NCBI RefSeq assembly: GCF_964204865.1
Contig: NC_135252.1
Coordinates: 3,472,001 to 3,536,000 of the forward strand
Direction of reading: 5' to 3'
Source: Styela clava
Lineage: Eukaryota; Chordata; Ascidiacea; Stolidobranchia; Styelidae
Length of the DNA: 64,000 bases
The notes beneath the pieces are model-generated. The model saw nothing but the letters and a program-made list of their open reading frames with translations, was not told where the DNA came from and did not search any database. A program made the position numbers and the translations under genes. Below, in pieces: positions 1 to 12,589 of the stretch. Each line of letters opens with the position of its first letter. Position 1 is the first letter of the stretch.

Positions 1-278
1 TCATATTTAAATGCAAAGTTGTGTTACATAAATCTAGGTCGTACATTCAAAATAAATAATTTGGCAATCAATACCATACTTGTTAAACATCCGATTTAAC
101 GCCGGAGAACAAATCGCCCAATGAAGCAAATTAGCTACGTCTTTTGGTAACGAAGCAGATGCACTGAGTGCCGACGAAGAAGTAACAAAACAACCATAAA
201 TTCATTAAGCAGTCAAGTAGTTGAATGCTCAAAAAATTTGGTTATTGATTGCCACTCCTCTGCCGGATGCACAATTTT

Positions 279-327
279 TCCTTATGGGCCGCATTTGGCC
301 CGCGGACCACAGTTTGCACTCCTTTGG
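279..327. repeat. hAT-type terminal remnant
   Basis: The stretch contains ggccgcatttggcccgcgg followed by a cagtttgcactcc-like end. This resembles the ends of hAT elements of the kind with ggccgcatgcggcccgc subterminal motifs. No partner end is in view. It lies in the intron just before the first visible golgin exon. The rest of positions 1-278 shows nothing I can name. Confidence 0.4.
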
Positions 328-367
328 TTTAAAATATTGAAATTAGATGTCATTTATATCAATCTAG

Positions 368-2330
368 ATAAAAGAGCAAGGTGAAGAATTGTTACGTTGT
401 CATCTTTCCCATCAAAATGAATTGAAATTGGAAAAAGAAAATTATTCTGCAAGAGTACTCGATTTAGAGCAAGAAATGAGGTCACAGAGGGAAAGAACAG
501 TTATGTTATTGGCAGAAAAAGACAAGGAAATTCAAAGTCTACAAGCCTATTCTACTGCTTGCCATAGGTGGGTGCAGATTACATCTAAAGTAACATGGGT
601 TTCTCTCACTTTTGTCACTGTTCATATTTGGATGTTTAGAGAGTATCAGTCGGAATATGGCGGAATTGGTGAACCCAATCAAGAAACATCTACTAGTAGT
701 GACAATACTCACTATGGACATGATAAATTAAAAGAAACACAAGATTCCGTCTTCGAAATAGTGAATCAGGTTAAAAGTATAATGGTACATTAAATTATAA
801 ATGACGTTAATACTCATTTCTGCCATCGTGGTTTGATGTTTACGTTTGGTTGACAAGCCAAAGCTTTTTGTGACACTATACTATGTCATCTAATAAGATT
901 CAATTAAGAATCTTACTATATTCATTTTGTATCATATTTTTCAATATCAATCACCTGGCCAATTTTTTTTTTTATTCGATTAGGAAATAGAGAAAATGGA
1001 CTCAGATTGATATGTAATTGATTAGTGATGATCTTTTGTAGGAAAAATTGATATTGATATGCAACAAGGTTATATATCTTTTTAATAGATTTGGTCCAAT
1101 GGGGGCCCACTTTAGGATCAATAGTTTTTTTAGTGAAAGAATAAATATCCTGAAGAAGATCAGTTATTATTCATTTCATTTTTGTGCAAATATTGTAACA
1201 TTCCCCTTGTTCAACAGAGAAAAAAATGTTTCGACATATATATAACATGATATTATTTCTAGGGCTCCATGCATGACACAACAATGATCCATTATGCTGA
1301 GCAGATGGCAAGAAAGGATGTTTTGATAAATGGTCTTAGACGACATAAAAAACAATTAGAGTTACAAATAAGGCAATTGCAGGATGCCATCATGACTAAG
1401 TATGCAATTAACTTGCCACCTTTGTAAATTGTAATTTCAATCATTCTATGTGTATTTTTCGAATCACATGATTACTCTTGAATAGTGTGTATTTCTTCAT
1501 TAAGTCAGCTTTCTAATAATAGTATTGTTGATAAATTCTCAGGGTGTTAGTATCACACTTACTACCCTATTATATTTACAGTCTATTGGGTTCATGCTTT
1601 ACTCCTTGTATGTACTTTAATGGATGTTAGCATTTTTACCTAATGTTAGGATACTAGCATGTACAAAGTTTTTACATGAGTTAGAATTTTATGAACCTGT
1701 CAACTTCAGTAGTGCAAATGAGAAAAATACAAAGTAGTCTAAATAGTAATGAAGCTAGCCGGTTTCATTTTAATCTATGATTATTAATATTCAGAGATGA
1801 GAAGAACTCAAGAGGAATTGCAGAACTTCAGGAGAAAATTGCGAATTTTGATAGAAGCAAGTATGACAAATATTAACTAAGATTTGAACATTACAGTCCT
1901 ATGAAATAAATAATAAATATGTATGCCGTGCCGGAAATCATTTTTTTTTCATCAGCTAATTGATTGACCAATTTATTTTGTAGTTTTAATGATTTTTTCT
2001 CCCAATGTTTTTTTCTTTCGTACCTTACGCACCACCATGTGGCATTCTATCAGATTGTTTTGGCATATTTTCTAAAAACCAATTCTTATGGACCCAACGC
2101 GACTTGATTTAAAACATTTAGAATAGATTATTGATACCAGCAAATTTTATCTTTTGAGCTAATTTTACAGGTCCAGAGAAAATGCGAATCTGGAGTACCT
2201 TAAGAATGTCATGTACCAATACCTGACAACAAACCGGAACCAGTCAGCAAAATCGCGAATGCTAGGAGCCGTCACTACAATACTGCAATTCAGTCCAGAC
2301 GAAATCAAAAACGTCCGCAAGAAATTTTGA
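368..2330 (+). CDS. GCC1: GRIP and coiled-coil domain protein (GCC1-like golgin), 3' part
   Basis: Five exons read in one continuous frame: 368-567, 640-769, 1263-1399, 1795-1860 and 2171-2330 (TGA at 2328-2330). The 5' part of the gene lies before the window. The first exons are Glu/Lys/Gln-rich and coiled-coil-like. The third contains a block around HYAEQMARKDVLINGLR that resembles the conserved region of GCC1 before its GRIP domain. The last exon encodes the GRIP domain, with NLEYLKNVMYQYL followed by TTILQFSPDEIKNVR, the conserved C-terminal Golgi-targeting fold that binds Arl1-GTP at the trans-Golgi. The last residues are RKKF. All introns are GT-AG; the first visible one is only 72 nt and in frame, so a simple ORF reads through it (568-639). 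GCC1 is preferred over other GRIP golgins because of the pre-GRIP block; GCC2 or golgin-245 are less likely. Confidence 0.85.
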
Positions 2331-2489
2331 AAAAAAAAACTTTTATGGCAGTTTTCTCATTTCTACAAAATTTTGTGTTTCAACATGTTCGGGAATCTTT
2401 CAATCATGTCTGATGATCATATATATCGATGTTCAAAGTCTGCATATCAAATATAAGGACTGAAATTATTATGGAAACTTATCTTGTGC

Positions 2490-2495
2490 AATAAA
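2490..2495 (+). terminator. AATAAA polyadenylation signal of the golgin gene
   Basis: Canonical AATAAA 160 bases after the golgin stop codon, followed by T-rich sequence. It is the first canonical signal after the stop. Confidence 0.6.
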
Positions 2496-3539
2496 TATCC
2501 TATATTTTATCTGTGTGTTGTCTATCTGTCGCGATTAAATTTTGTTTTCATATTTGGCAGTGAAGGTGACAAACTGGAAAAATACACGCAATTTGCTTCA
2601 AGGGTAGATAGTTTCAATAGATTGTTTGTTGCCCAATCTTTTTTCTAGGAATATTGTTGAATTAGGTTATTGACAAGGCAGAAAAATACTGAAATTGGTA
2701 GAAAAGAGCTGAAATTGTTTTTGAACAAAGTTTTAAACGTGTTTGCCTGAAATGGGTGCAAATCATAGTGCTTTTTGTGTTATAACCTGGCTTTTTTGAT
2801 CACTGGGATCTGGCAAACATGGATTTCGTAGTGAGACTGTAGTTTCATTTGGATATCTATTATTATTACAGTAAGACTTTATTTAACAACTTCATGATGC
2901 CTGAACAAATGTTATTCAGTAACTTTTCCTGGGACTTCAATATCAGTCTAGCCTTTTCCAGGAAAAAGAATTGTAAATCTGACGTGTTTAAATATACCTG
3001 TGGGCATATGTTAATAAGGGCATTGGAAAATTATAAATTGATATATTTTAAAGTGAATAATGATAAAATCCTTCAATATTGTGATAATGTATGTGCAGTT
3101 ACATGTGAAATACTGCTGATATTTTCAATAATTATGTTTACAGAGACTCTCAATACCTTATTTAGTCAATTCTAATGGATTAAGGTTTTTTGTCTAATTT
3201 TCAGCAAAATGATAAACAACCATCAATATAGATAAAATTGTTACCCGAGAAGTTCAATCTTGAATTTGGGAAGGTCACAAATTCGGGACTACTTCGAAGA
3301 CATTATCGCTTCGAGCTACCTGTACCATGTTTCTGTGATCAACAACTCACCAGATTCAAATTGATTCTATTTATAGAACTACCGTTTTCTGTTGATACTA
3401 ATTTTGCTTTTTTCTCATTGTGTACTCGAAAACGTTATATTAAATGTTACTCTGGATAATAACTTTTCAGTTATGATCATGCATGAAATAGCCAATCATT
3501 TTCCACCGATCATTCTATGAGAGACACATTTTTAACCCA
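2496..3539. other. Intergenic, no gene seen
   Basis: AT-rich sequence between the golgin and a tandem-repeat block. Short open frames here (for example 2849-3175) have low-complexity composition and no recognisable domain. Confidence 0.5.
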
Positions 3540-4225
3540 AAATGAAAGCGAGAGAAATATAGGCGATCGCGATTTTAGAAGGGACATAGCCATTTCATTG
3601 GGGACAGCGGTTATAGCCATTTTAGTAGGAACCTGGAACATGTCGGGATCTCGATTTTGGAGAGGACATATCCATTTTAGTAGGAACATATCGGGGATCG
3701 CGATTTTAGAAGAGACATACCGGTAGCCATTCCATTAGGGACATTCGGTACGGTACCCGTACCGGAAATCGTTATTATAGTGGGGGCTTAGAACCTGGAA
3801 CATGTCGGGATCTCGATTTTGGAGAGGACATATCCATTTTAGTAGGAACATATCGGGGATCGCGATTTTAGAAGAGACATACCGGTAGCCATTCCATTAG
3901 GGACATACGGTACCGGTAGCCTACCCGTACCGGAAATCGTTATTATAGTGGGGACTTAGCCATTTTAGTAGAAAAATATCGGGATCATGGAAGTCGAAAC
4001 ATAGTCTAGCTATTTTAGTAGGGAAATATCGGGATTTTAGAAAGGACATAGACTACAGACATACCGTAGCTGCATAGCGGACATCGTCATTTTAGTGAGG
4101 ACATAGCCATTTTAGTATGGGCATAACCATTTTAGTAGGAACACATCGTGATTTTAGACGGGACATTGCCTTTTTAGTATGGACATATCGAGATTTTAGA
4201 AAGGACACAGTCTACCGTAATCATT
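3540..4225. repeat. Tandem repeats with a 162-bp duplicated block
   Basis: A short motif of the type ggacatagccattttagta recurs many times. A 160-bp block beginning acctggaacatgtcggg at 3631 is repeated almost exactly from 3793. The area is rich in ggtaccggta-like runs, which continue to about 4460. The open frames inside are by-products of the repeat. It lies directly upstream of MCCC1. Confidence 0.8.
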
Positions 4226-4564
4226 GTAGTGAGGACATATCGGTACCGGTACGTGCATGGACTTCGCTGGCTTCATGAAAGTTCAGAAGTTTCTGTGTTA
4301 GGAAGAAGGCATTGTTTATTTAGCATCGCAGCAATGAATTTTCTGCAAACAACGGGATTTCACTTACGCACTTTGGTTGCACTTAGCCAGTCGGTACCGT
4401 GCATACCGGTACAGACATACGGTAATACTGTACGATACTAGAGTAAATTAAATACCGGTATTTCCTGATTTCTAGGTGTTATTTTCTATTACAGTATTAT
4501 AATGTGTTTTTACACAAATATCTGAATACAATCTGCAGTACTGTGGGATGAAAGACACCTGACC

Positions 4565-7500
4565 ATGCATCGATTTCGTGTTCGTCTAAAAAACTTTACT
4601 ACCAACATCCATCGTGGTGCTTATCAGAATAAACATGGGTCTTTATGGTACTCGAGCAGTTCGAAAAATGTGCAACTGGAGAATGAAATGTCGACTCGAA
4701 ATATAAGAAAACTAGTAATAGCTAATAGGGGTGAAATAGCATGTAGAGTTATGAAGACCGCAAAAAGGTAAGATAAATCAGAATGCATGGTGTCATCTTC
4801 TATATGTCTTATTATTAATGGTTAGTACAATTTACATCTACACCTGAGTACTAACAGGACTGCTAGCATTATTATCAAAGATGAAAGGTAATCTGTGTCT
4901 CAATTACGAAATTTGCCAAAGATTTGATACATTTGTTTGTTTCCTTGCTTTGATTCTATTTGAATGCAATATCACATCGTCATACCTAAAATTTACTTAT
5001 TTGTTCATTATATGGACTGAGTGCAATACACCTTCAGCATAACATTTATATTATATTTTTTACAATATTGTATCAGGAATTGTTTGGAGATTTTGATTTG
5101 ATGAAGCTTAGTTTCTATTTATTTTAGAATGGGAATTTCAACTGTAGCAGTTTACAGTGAGCCTGACAAACATCAACTACATGTTGAAGTGGCAGATGAA
5201 GCATATTGTATTGGACCTGCAGCCTCGCAGCTTAGCTATCTAAATACGGAAAATATATTTAATGTAAATTATTTTATTATTTGATATGTTTAATTCAATT
5301 CTATTGAAAGTGTATGGTATAGAATATATTAAATTCCTTATGATTTTACCTTTTCTGCACCACACAAGAACAGATGAATTTCTCTATAAAAAATTAATTC
5401 ATATGAATTGTTTTTAGTTGTGCAACATATCTCAATTTTCACATACATCAATGGCAATGACTCTTTAATTTTGTAGATTAGAATAAAGTGTGAAATGGGG
5501 TTTGTATCATTTATATATACCGGACTTTTAGTACAATGCAATTTTGAGGATATGGATAAATGTGATTATCAAGCCAATGCAAACCCCTATTGTTGAGGTT
5601 ATTTATTATTGGTAGTCTTTTAATATTAATATCTTTTCAGGTGATTCGCACAAGTGGCGCTGAGGCTGTTCATCCTGGTTATGGGTTTCTTTCAGAAAAT
5701 GCTGAATTTGCTGATGCTTGTGAAAGTAAAGGTGTAATATTTGTTGGACCACCTTCATCTGCAATTAGGGACATGGGTATAAAAAGCACATCTAAGAAGA
5801 TTATGTCATCTGCAGGAGTACCCATTATTGAAGGTATTTTTATTGCAATGAAATATGGAAATAATGTTCACTGATATACGTTTGTACAGGATGGACCTAG
5901 TCTTCATAACATTTCAGTCTCCTACATATCTTGTTTGTAAACGACCTAGCTAGAAGAATCTGAAAACTTATTGTATAAAGCAAATGAACTATATTTTTAA
6001 TCAAGATATTTATTTTGAAAAATGAATACCCTAATTTTTTTTTTTAAATGGTAATCTGAGTCTGACATGTTTACAAGATCTTTCCGTTCTTTCATCAATT
6101 ACTTCTTCCCAATATACGATTGATTATTCAACTAAATTAAACACAAAATCTCATTCAGGTATTGTAGAGTGTTCAGCTTTGTAACTAATTTCTATGCTAA
6201 CATTTTTACCTTGATAACTTCCTCAGATGCAAATTTTTATTGGTATTTCATTTATTATGTATTAAGGTTATCATGGAGAAAACCAAGATGATTCTTTTTT
6301 ACTGAAAAAAGCACAAGAAATTGGATTTCCTGTCATGATCAAGGCAGTTAGAGGCGGAGGTGGTAAGGGAATGAGAATTGCAGAAACAGAAAGTGAATTT
6401 CAGGAACAACTTGAGTCAGCAAGACGTGAATCCAAAAAATCTTTCAATGATGATATAGTTTTGATTGAAAAATTTGTAGAAAGACCAAGACATGTTGAAG
6501 TTCAGGTATTGCATTGTCAATGTTAACACAGTACCAAGTTCAATACTATCAAATCTATAGTAGATTACCAAAACCACAATATTGCTAGAATGTTTGTGCT
6601 GCGAATGATCTTCATGATCATGGTTTTGTTATATATTGTGTTATATATTATCAACAGGTATTCGGGGATAGTCATGGAAATGCTGTTTATTTGTTTGAAA
6701 GAGACTGCAGTGTTCAAAGGCGGCATCAAAAAATTATAGAAGAGGCTCCTGCTCCTAATATATTAGAAAAGACTCAAAAACGAATGGGTGAGGCAGCAGT
6801 GCGTGCTGCTCTGGCTGTTGGATATGTTGGAGCAGGAACGGTGGAATTTGTTATGGACCCTAATGAAAATTTTTTTTTTATGGAGATGAATACCAGATTA
6901 CAGGTTGGTATAGTTTCAATGTTTAGTATTGCAAACTTCCTTTTAATGGGAATAGCATGGAAATCATTTCATTTTTGTGTAATTGGAATCGTTTTGGGAT
7001 ACACAATGACTTGAGAGAAAACTGGGCAGGACCAATTTGACTTATTGTTTTTTTTTAAGTATCTTATCCAGGTGTTCTCACTAATTTTATGAACATCGCA
7101 AATTTTAACAAATCCATTTACATGACATGTTTAATGAGCCAATTGAGAAAGCAATTGGACAGAATGTAACATACATTTTCAGAGTAGTAATTTTTTATTA
7201 GTTTGCCTGAGTGTTTTTCTTCCTATTCAGGTTGAACATCCTGTGACGGAAATGATATCTTCAACTGACTTAGTAGAATGGCAACTTCGAGTTGCTCAAG
7301 GTGAAAAAATCCCGATGAATCAGGTATAATAGTCGTTTAAACTTAGAATAATCCACAATTAGTTTTTTTTTCCTTCCAGTGGAAAACCCAAGAGATCATT
7401 TTAATATGCATTAGTAGCACGTTTCTCAACCAGAAAAATTTGCTTTGTAGAAGGAATTTTTGTATTTTCCATGGTATTGATTATATTCTTTAGTTATTTA

Positions 7501-8809
7501 TTATTACTATAATGCCTATTTATGTACACAATATAAACTACTTGAGCTGTGCAAAAGTGGGAATGCAACTTCGCACTAGCTAAGGATCCATTAAAGATTG
7601 AATAAATAAAGTAGCTCTTATGCATAATGAATGAGGAATGGAGAGTTGCAATATAGGCGCAGGGGGGATTTAACGAAAAGGTCCAACCAAAGCAGTAATT
7701 TATCTGTCATGCATGCTATAGATACTTCATGCTATTTTTAGGAGCAACTCACATGCAGAGGACATTCATTTGAAGCAAGAATTTATGCCGAAGATCCTGA
7801 TAACAATTTCATGCCTGGTGCTGGAAATTTGCAACATTTATCCAGTTTGACAGATATTTACTCTGATCCTGCTGTTCGACTAGAGACTGGAGTTAGACAA
7901 GGTGATGATATTTCACCTTATTACGATCCATTGATGGCTAAATTGGTCGTTTGGGGTCCTGATAGAACCAGTGCTCTTCAGAAGTTGATACAAAATCTGG
8001 ATGAATATAGTGCTGTGGGTGTGCCTACTAACATAAGATTTTTGAAAAAACTTGCTACGCATCCGGAATTTGTGAAAGGCAATGTACACACCGGATTTAT
8101 TGAAGAACATGATGCTGAACTATTCCCAAAAGCACTTTCAGTCGATCCAACAACGTTATGTAAAGCTGCACTAGCGGTTGTTTTGAACGAACAAAATCAA
8201 AATTTCATTTCTCCATTCGATCTGTCTACTGGATTCAAAGTCAATTTGCCATCACATCAAGTTATTCCAATTAAGGTTGATGAGGTTGAGTTGAAAGTTG
8301 ATGTTGTAAAAAGAAATGGGCGTAATACGGAGTATACAATGAACGTTGACGGAAAGTGCTTTGAAGTATCTGGAAGTTTGGAGACAATTTCGGGAACGAC
8401 CTGGGTGAGATCAGTCATCAATGGAGTTTCAAATAAAACAAAGTTGTTTTTTGACCAGACTGGGTCGAAAAAAAAGATAAGAGAGTCTGATACTCTCACA
8501 CTGTTTTTGCGGGATGGAATCTGTCAAATACTTTTTCCTTTGGCCAAATTTTATGAATCTTTTTCACAAACAACAGGCAGTGGTGGCTCTGGAGCTATTG
8601 CACCAATGACTGGAACAGTAGAAAAAATACTAGTTTCTCATGGTGATGAGGTTTCAGCTGGGCAACCTCTCGCTGTGATGATTGCGATGAAAATGGAACA
8701 TACAATACGAGCACCACATGCAGGTGTTATCCAGACTGTTCTTTTTAGTGAGGGTGACACAGTAGAACGTAATTCACCATTATTCACATTTAAAATAGGA
8801 GATGAGTGA
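4565..8809 (+). CDS. MCCC1: Methylcrotonoyl-CoA carboxylase subunit alpha, mitochondrial (biotin-containing)
   Basis: Seven exons with GT-AG introns and consistent phases: 4565-4767, 5128-5263, 5641-5833, 6267-6505, 6658-6903, 7231-7323 and 7742-8809. Spliced length is 2178 nt, 725 aa, matching the usual length of animal MCCC1. The first ~40 residues are Arg/Ser-rich and nearly free of acidic residues, as in a mitochondrial presequence; the mature start is [14 protein letters not shown]. Biotin carboxylase domain: [10 protein letters not shown], the ATP-grasp Gly loop [22 protein letters not shown] and [15 protein letters not shown] (the last split by the 6903/7231 junction). The C-terminal biotinyl domain carries AMKMEH, with the biotin-accepting Lys at about residue 687 (codon 8690-8692). 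The enzyme carboxylates 3-methylcrotonyl-CoA in leucine catabolism with the MCCC2 subunit. PCCA and PC are less likely because sequence and length follow MCCC1 throughout. No lesion is seen. Confidence 0.97.
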
Positions 8810-9568
8810 TATTATTTGTCCTTTTAGTACATTCATTTTACTTGGATATGCGTGAAATCTATTTTAGAGGTAGAATATAATATTGATCATGGAGCTAATT
8901 TGTCCTGTGAAGTTTTTTTTATGAGCTTAGCACAAACGAGGGGTCTCGCTCAATCATCCCAACCTTATCTTGTGGAGGAAAGCAATCGTTGTTCGGTCTC
9001 CCTGAGGTACAGTCAATTTATTTTCGATTCCTGCCATCAGATGCTAACTCAACTTAAAGATCATCGGCAATCTAATTCATAAGCGGGATCTGGATTGTTA
9101 TAATTATTTGGTGGTATACCTTTTACAATTTTTCAATAATTTGTATACCTTACAAATACCAACATTTATTTAGGGCTTAAGTAAACATTAAATTTTAAGC
9201 ACTTATTGCACTGCAATATCATCATGCAATCTAATAGGCTAGTGTCCACAAGTTATTTACTTGACTGACGGCCTTAGCGTCAACGGGAATAATGTTCAAC
9301 GTAAATCAAACGAAATGCATGGCAGCCGAAATCACCAACCCAGGCACGTGACCGCACTATCTATATAATTTGTGGTGTGACAATGTGCTCACGTCGATTC
9401 TTTGCGTATACGATATTGATTACATTGAACTATTACGTATATAGTAGAATAAAACTCATCTCATGCTTGCATGTTTAAAATTCTGTACGCCGTATCGTTT
9501 CGAACGTTCTTATATCATGCCATGAAAAGTTTTGCAATACGAATTCAGTATGTCACATTTCCTTAGCT
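8810..9568. other. 3' flank of MCCC1
   Basis: Contains the MCCC1 3' UTR. I see no AATAAA close to the stop; the first clear one is at about 9448, so the polyadenylation site is uncertain. No further gene is recognised. Confidence 0.4.
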
Positions 9569-9640
9569 CAGGGCTTCCCAACCATTTTTCGCTGTGAACT
9601 CCTAAATTGTTATTAAAGGTCGTACGGCCCTCTAACCGCA
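9569..9640 (+). repeat. hAT-like 5' terminal fragment
   Basis: Begins cagggcttcccaacc, a typical hAT terminal motif of the cagnggttcccaac type. No matching opposite end was found before the next element, so it appears truncated. Confidence 0.4.
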
Positions 9641-9724
9641 GCCTCCCGTCCAGTTCCTAATCGATATCGGGTATGGGATTGGTTAGCCAGCGTTTTTGTG
9701 AACCACCCAACGACGGCGAAAAGA

Positions 9725-10545
9725 ATTTTCCCGCACGGTTCCATTATCTTTGCACCCACATACAGATTGCACCCAAGACCATTTGCTCCCACGGATAATT
9801 ACATATATGGACACTGCACTCACGAACTTTTGCACTCGTAAACATTTATTAGTCTTTGAAGTAAAATAGGTTATATTGCCATTTGCGCTCAAATATAGAC
9901 TTCTTAATGTCATGAATAGTAATGAAGACGGACTCACTGCAAACTCGAACTCCATCCATTAACTCAGATCGGGGAAAACAACCCCCATTGGGATAGATAC
10001 CTTATGACGCAATAATACAAAGAGTAGGAAAGTGCTGAGTGTGAACACCTTTTTACATATAAATCCTGCTTTCGCCAAGTCGACGTCATTTCTCGCTCTC
10101 TGTTTTTCTCTTATCTATTCTTTTTTTCTCGAAGCACCCTCCATTGTCTTGGTTTAACATTGACTTGATTAATTTATGTACGACCAATTCTCTTCGCCAT
10201 CGTCTATCAACCACCCCACATTCGACCTCGTTTGCGTTATTTCATCAAAATGACCGACAAAAGTGGGATAGGATTATAACTCGCAATATCAGTAAAAACG
10301 TAGCGACCCTCACCGGGCTAAAATTTGTAATCCGCTTTCTCGAATATATATTTATTTGTCTAATACACGGTTATTCACAAACATGGCGGCGAATGCATAT
10401 ACGTGAAATGTCATGGATACAAATGTCCGTGAATGCAGATGTGCATTAGTGGAAGTGTAGCCTACGTAGGTGCAAGTGTCCATTAGTGAAAATGTACTTA
10501 GGTGCAAATGTACATGGGTGAAAAAGTCTATGGGTGTAAATTAGA
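9725..10545. mobile_element. Foldback-type element with repeat-rich inverted arms
   Basis: The left arm (about 9738-9845) has several degenerate tgcaccca units. The right arm (about 10420-10545) has the reverse-complement units, such as aggtgcaaatgtacatggg. The left end gttccatt followed by a ctttgcaccc unit resembles the left end of the smaller element at 57897. The arms consist of short degenerate tandem repeats, as in foldback transposons. Exact ends and target duplication are not resolved. The sequence between the arms and from 10546 to 11057 shows no gene. Confidence 0.5.
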
Positions 10546-11266
10546 ATTCCAATACGCCAAAATTTTTCCTGACATGTCCGTGATTTTAGTGGTCAAATTA
10601 GCGTCAGGGAGAAGTGTTGAAAAGTTCTTAAATGTTAGGGATTTTCGAATACAGTAAGTCCCTGCCACAAATTCTCGAGTTTTCAGATATTGTGCATCCA
10701 CGAAATTCTATTTTTAAGAGATATGTCACAACATGTCATCATATGACCACAGTTTACTGAATATATTTCGCTCACGGCCGGTTCGCTACGCATGAGTGAT
10801 GCGTTATACGTCATCAGTTTGCTATATTTTGAAGCTTACGGAAGAGGATTTCCGTTTGAATTTATTTGCGTATTTGGAATGGTTTTGTTGGTTGAAATAA
10901 CTGAAAAGATATACTGAGGCATTAGAATGAAGTAGGGAGTCGTGGCATCAGCTCTTCGTCGGTACCATAAGTTATCAAAGTAGAGTAAGGGCAGAGTAAT
11001 TCTACCGTTCTGTGATTGCATTTATTGGATGGTAATTAAAGGTTTACACCAGAATTAGGGCCCGTTCACACTGACGCATGGGTTTGCGTTGCGCTGGGAA
11101 CGTAATCCAACGCAATTGCGTTGGGGGTGTCCATACTTCGAATGCGTTAACGCAGCGTGCTACGGTTCACTTGTTACGTAACAATGGCGTGGAAATTTCG
11201 TGCCATCTACTAAATAAATTTAACTATCGCAAACGTAACTAATTAATAATTACGCAAAACCGAAAA

Positions 11267-12427
11267 ATGGAAGTTGCAAAATTGATAGAGTTGGTGAGGG
11301 ATTGTTTGGGGGCGGTTGGGGCGATAGATTACAGAAACAAGATTTTGAAGGAAAAAGCGTGGAAAGAGGTTGGCAAGGAAAAGGGAATGGGGGGTAAGTG
11401 TATCTCGCATTCCGGAAGACAGTCAATTTAGTTCAAATGTAACCGGAAATAACAGTACCAGTATTCTTGTTTTAACAGCGGAAGAATGCAAGACATGGTG
11501 GAGGTCGTTGAAAGATAGGTTTAGGAGAGAGAAAAGAGAGGAGGCGTTTGAGAGTAGGAGTGGGGCAGGGGTGGATGTAAAAAAAGATGGGAGTTTATGA
11601 GTTGCTTAGAGTTTTTAAACTCGTACTGCGAAAGCAGGACGTGGGAACAACATTTTTACCTGTACGTATGTCATTACTACAAAAGCCTTATTTTAATTTT
11701 TAAAAACACTGAATAAAACTTCATAAAATATTCCATGTCATACACTCCACTAAGAATACTGATATGTCAATAAATTGAAAGGACACTTTCATAGAAACAA
11801 AACTTTTTATTTGAAACGTATAATAAAGTATAATAATACTCTTTATTTGAAACGTATACCAATAACTGAAAACTTGCTTTTCCCAAACTGTAATCATCAT
11901 TGACCTGTAAAAAACAAAGATACCTTACTAAGTGATGAGTATGAGGTAACATATGGCCCCTGCTTAATTTTAGAACATCTAGCAGTGTGCCTGAAGATGT
12001 CACCCTCGTTGTATATAAAAATGAGGGTGACATCCAAGTTCAAAGTCCACAAAGCAAAGTGCAAGAGAAGCTGGAAGAGTCTTATTCCAGCTTGGATATC
12101 GATCAGGCCATTTTATGCCTAATTAATAAAGGTCAGTAGTATTCATATTTATTGGTACTACAAAACTCTGATAGAGACAAAAGTAAAGATATCGATAATT
12201 AGAATTATTTGAAATGAACAGTATAGTTGCAGGAAAAATACACAAAGTAACGAAACAATAGCTACTACTCTAAATGCTTTTTTATGTTATTTCCAGAACA
12301 AGATGATGCTGAAATATTTGCCCAATCGCTTGTGCAGACATTTAGACGACCGCCAAATAAAAAATTTCAACAGGCAAAGATGGAAATTCAAAAAGTTTTG
12401 TTTTATTTAGAATTTAATACAGAATAG
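11267..12427 (+). pseudogene. MADF-BESS (Myb/SANT-like) Harbinger accessory protein
   Basis: Predicted exons: 11267-11393, 11479-11661, one ending at 12131 (start near 11993) and 12297-12427 (TAG). Exon 1 encodes MEVAKLIELVRDCLG and DYRNKILKEKAWKEVG, the first half of a MADF domain. Exon 2 continues with ECKTWWRSLKDRFRRE. The end encodes a BESS motif (DDAEIFAQSLVQTF, then KMEIQKVL). The frame breaks in a run of seven A near 11579-11585: the expected next residues (RWEFMSCLEFLNSYC) are in another frame, so one base seems lost there. In active Harbingers this second protein helps nuclear import and end recognition by the nuclease. The assignment rests on domain pattern and on the adjoining nuclease gene. 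Confidence 0.75.
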
Positions 12428-12589
12428 GCACATGCTCAAATATATACTGGTTTGTGGTACTTTTTATGTGTTACGAATATATTTGAGCGTTAGATGGAGG
12501 GGGGGATGACGCAACAAGATATGCAACTTCAATCTCGATATATAAGTATTGTTTATTGGGTAATGCTGTGTATAATGATGTGATCACCT

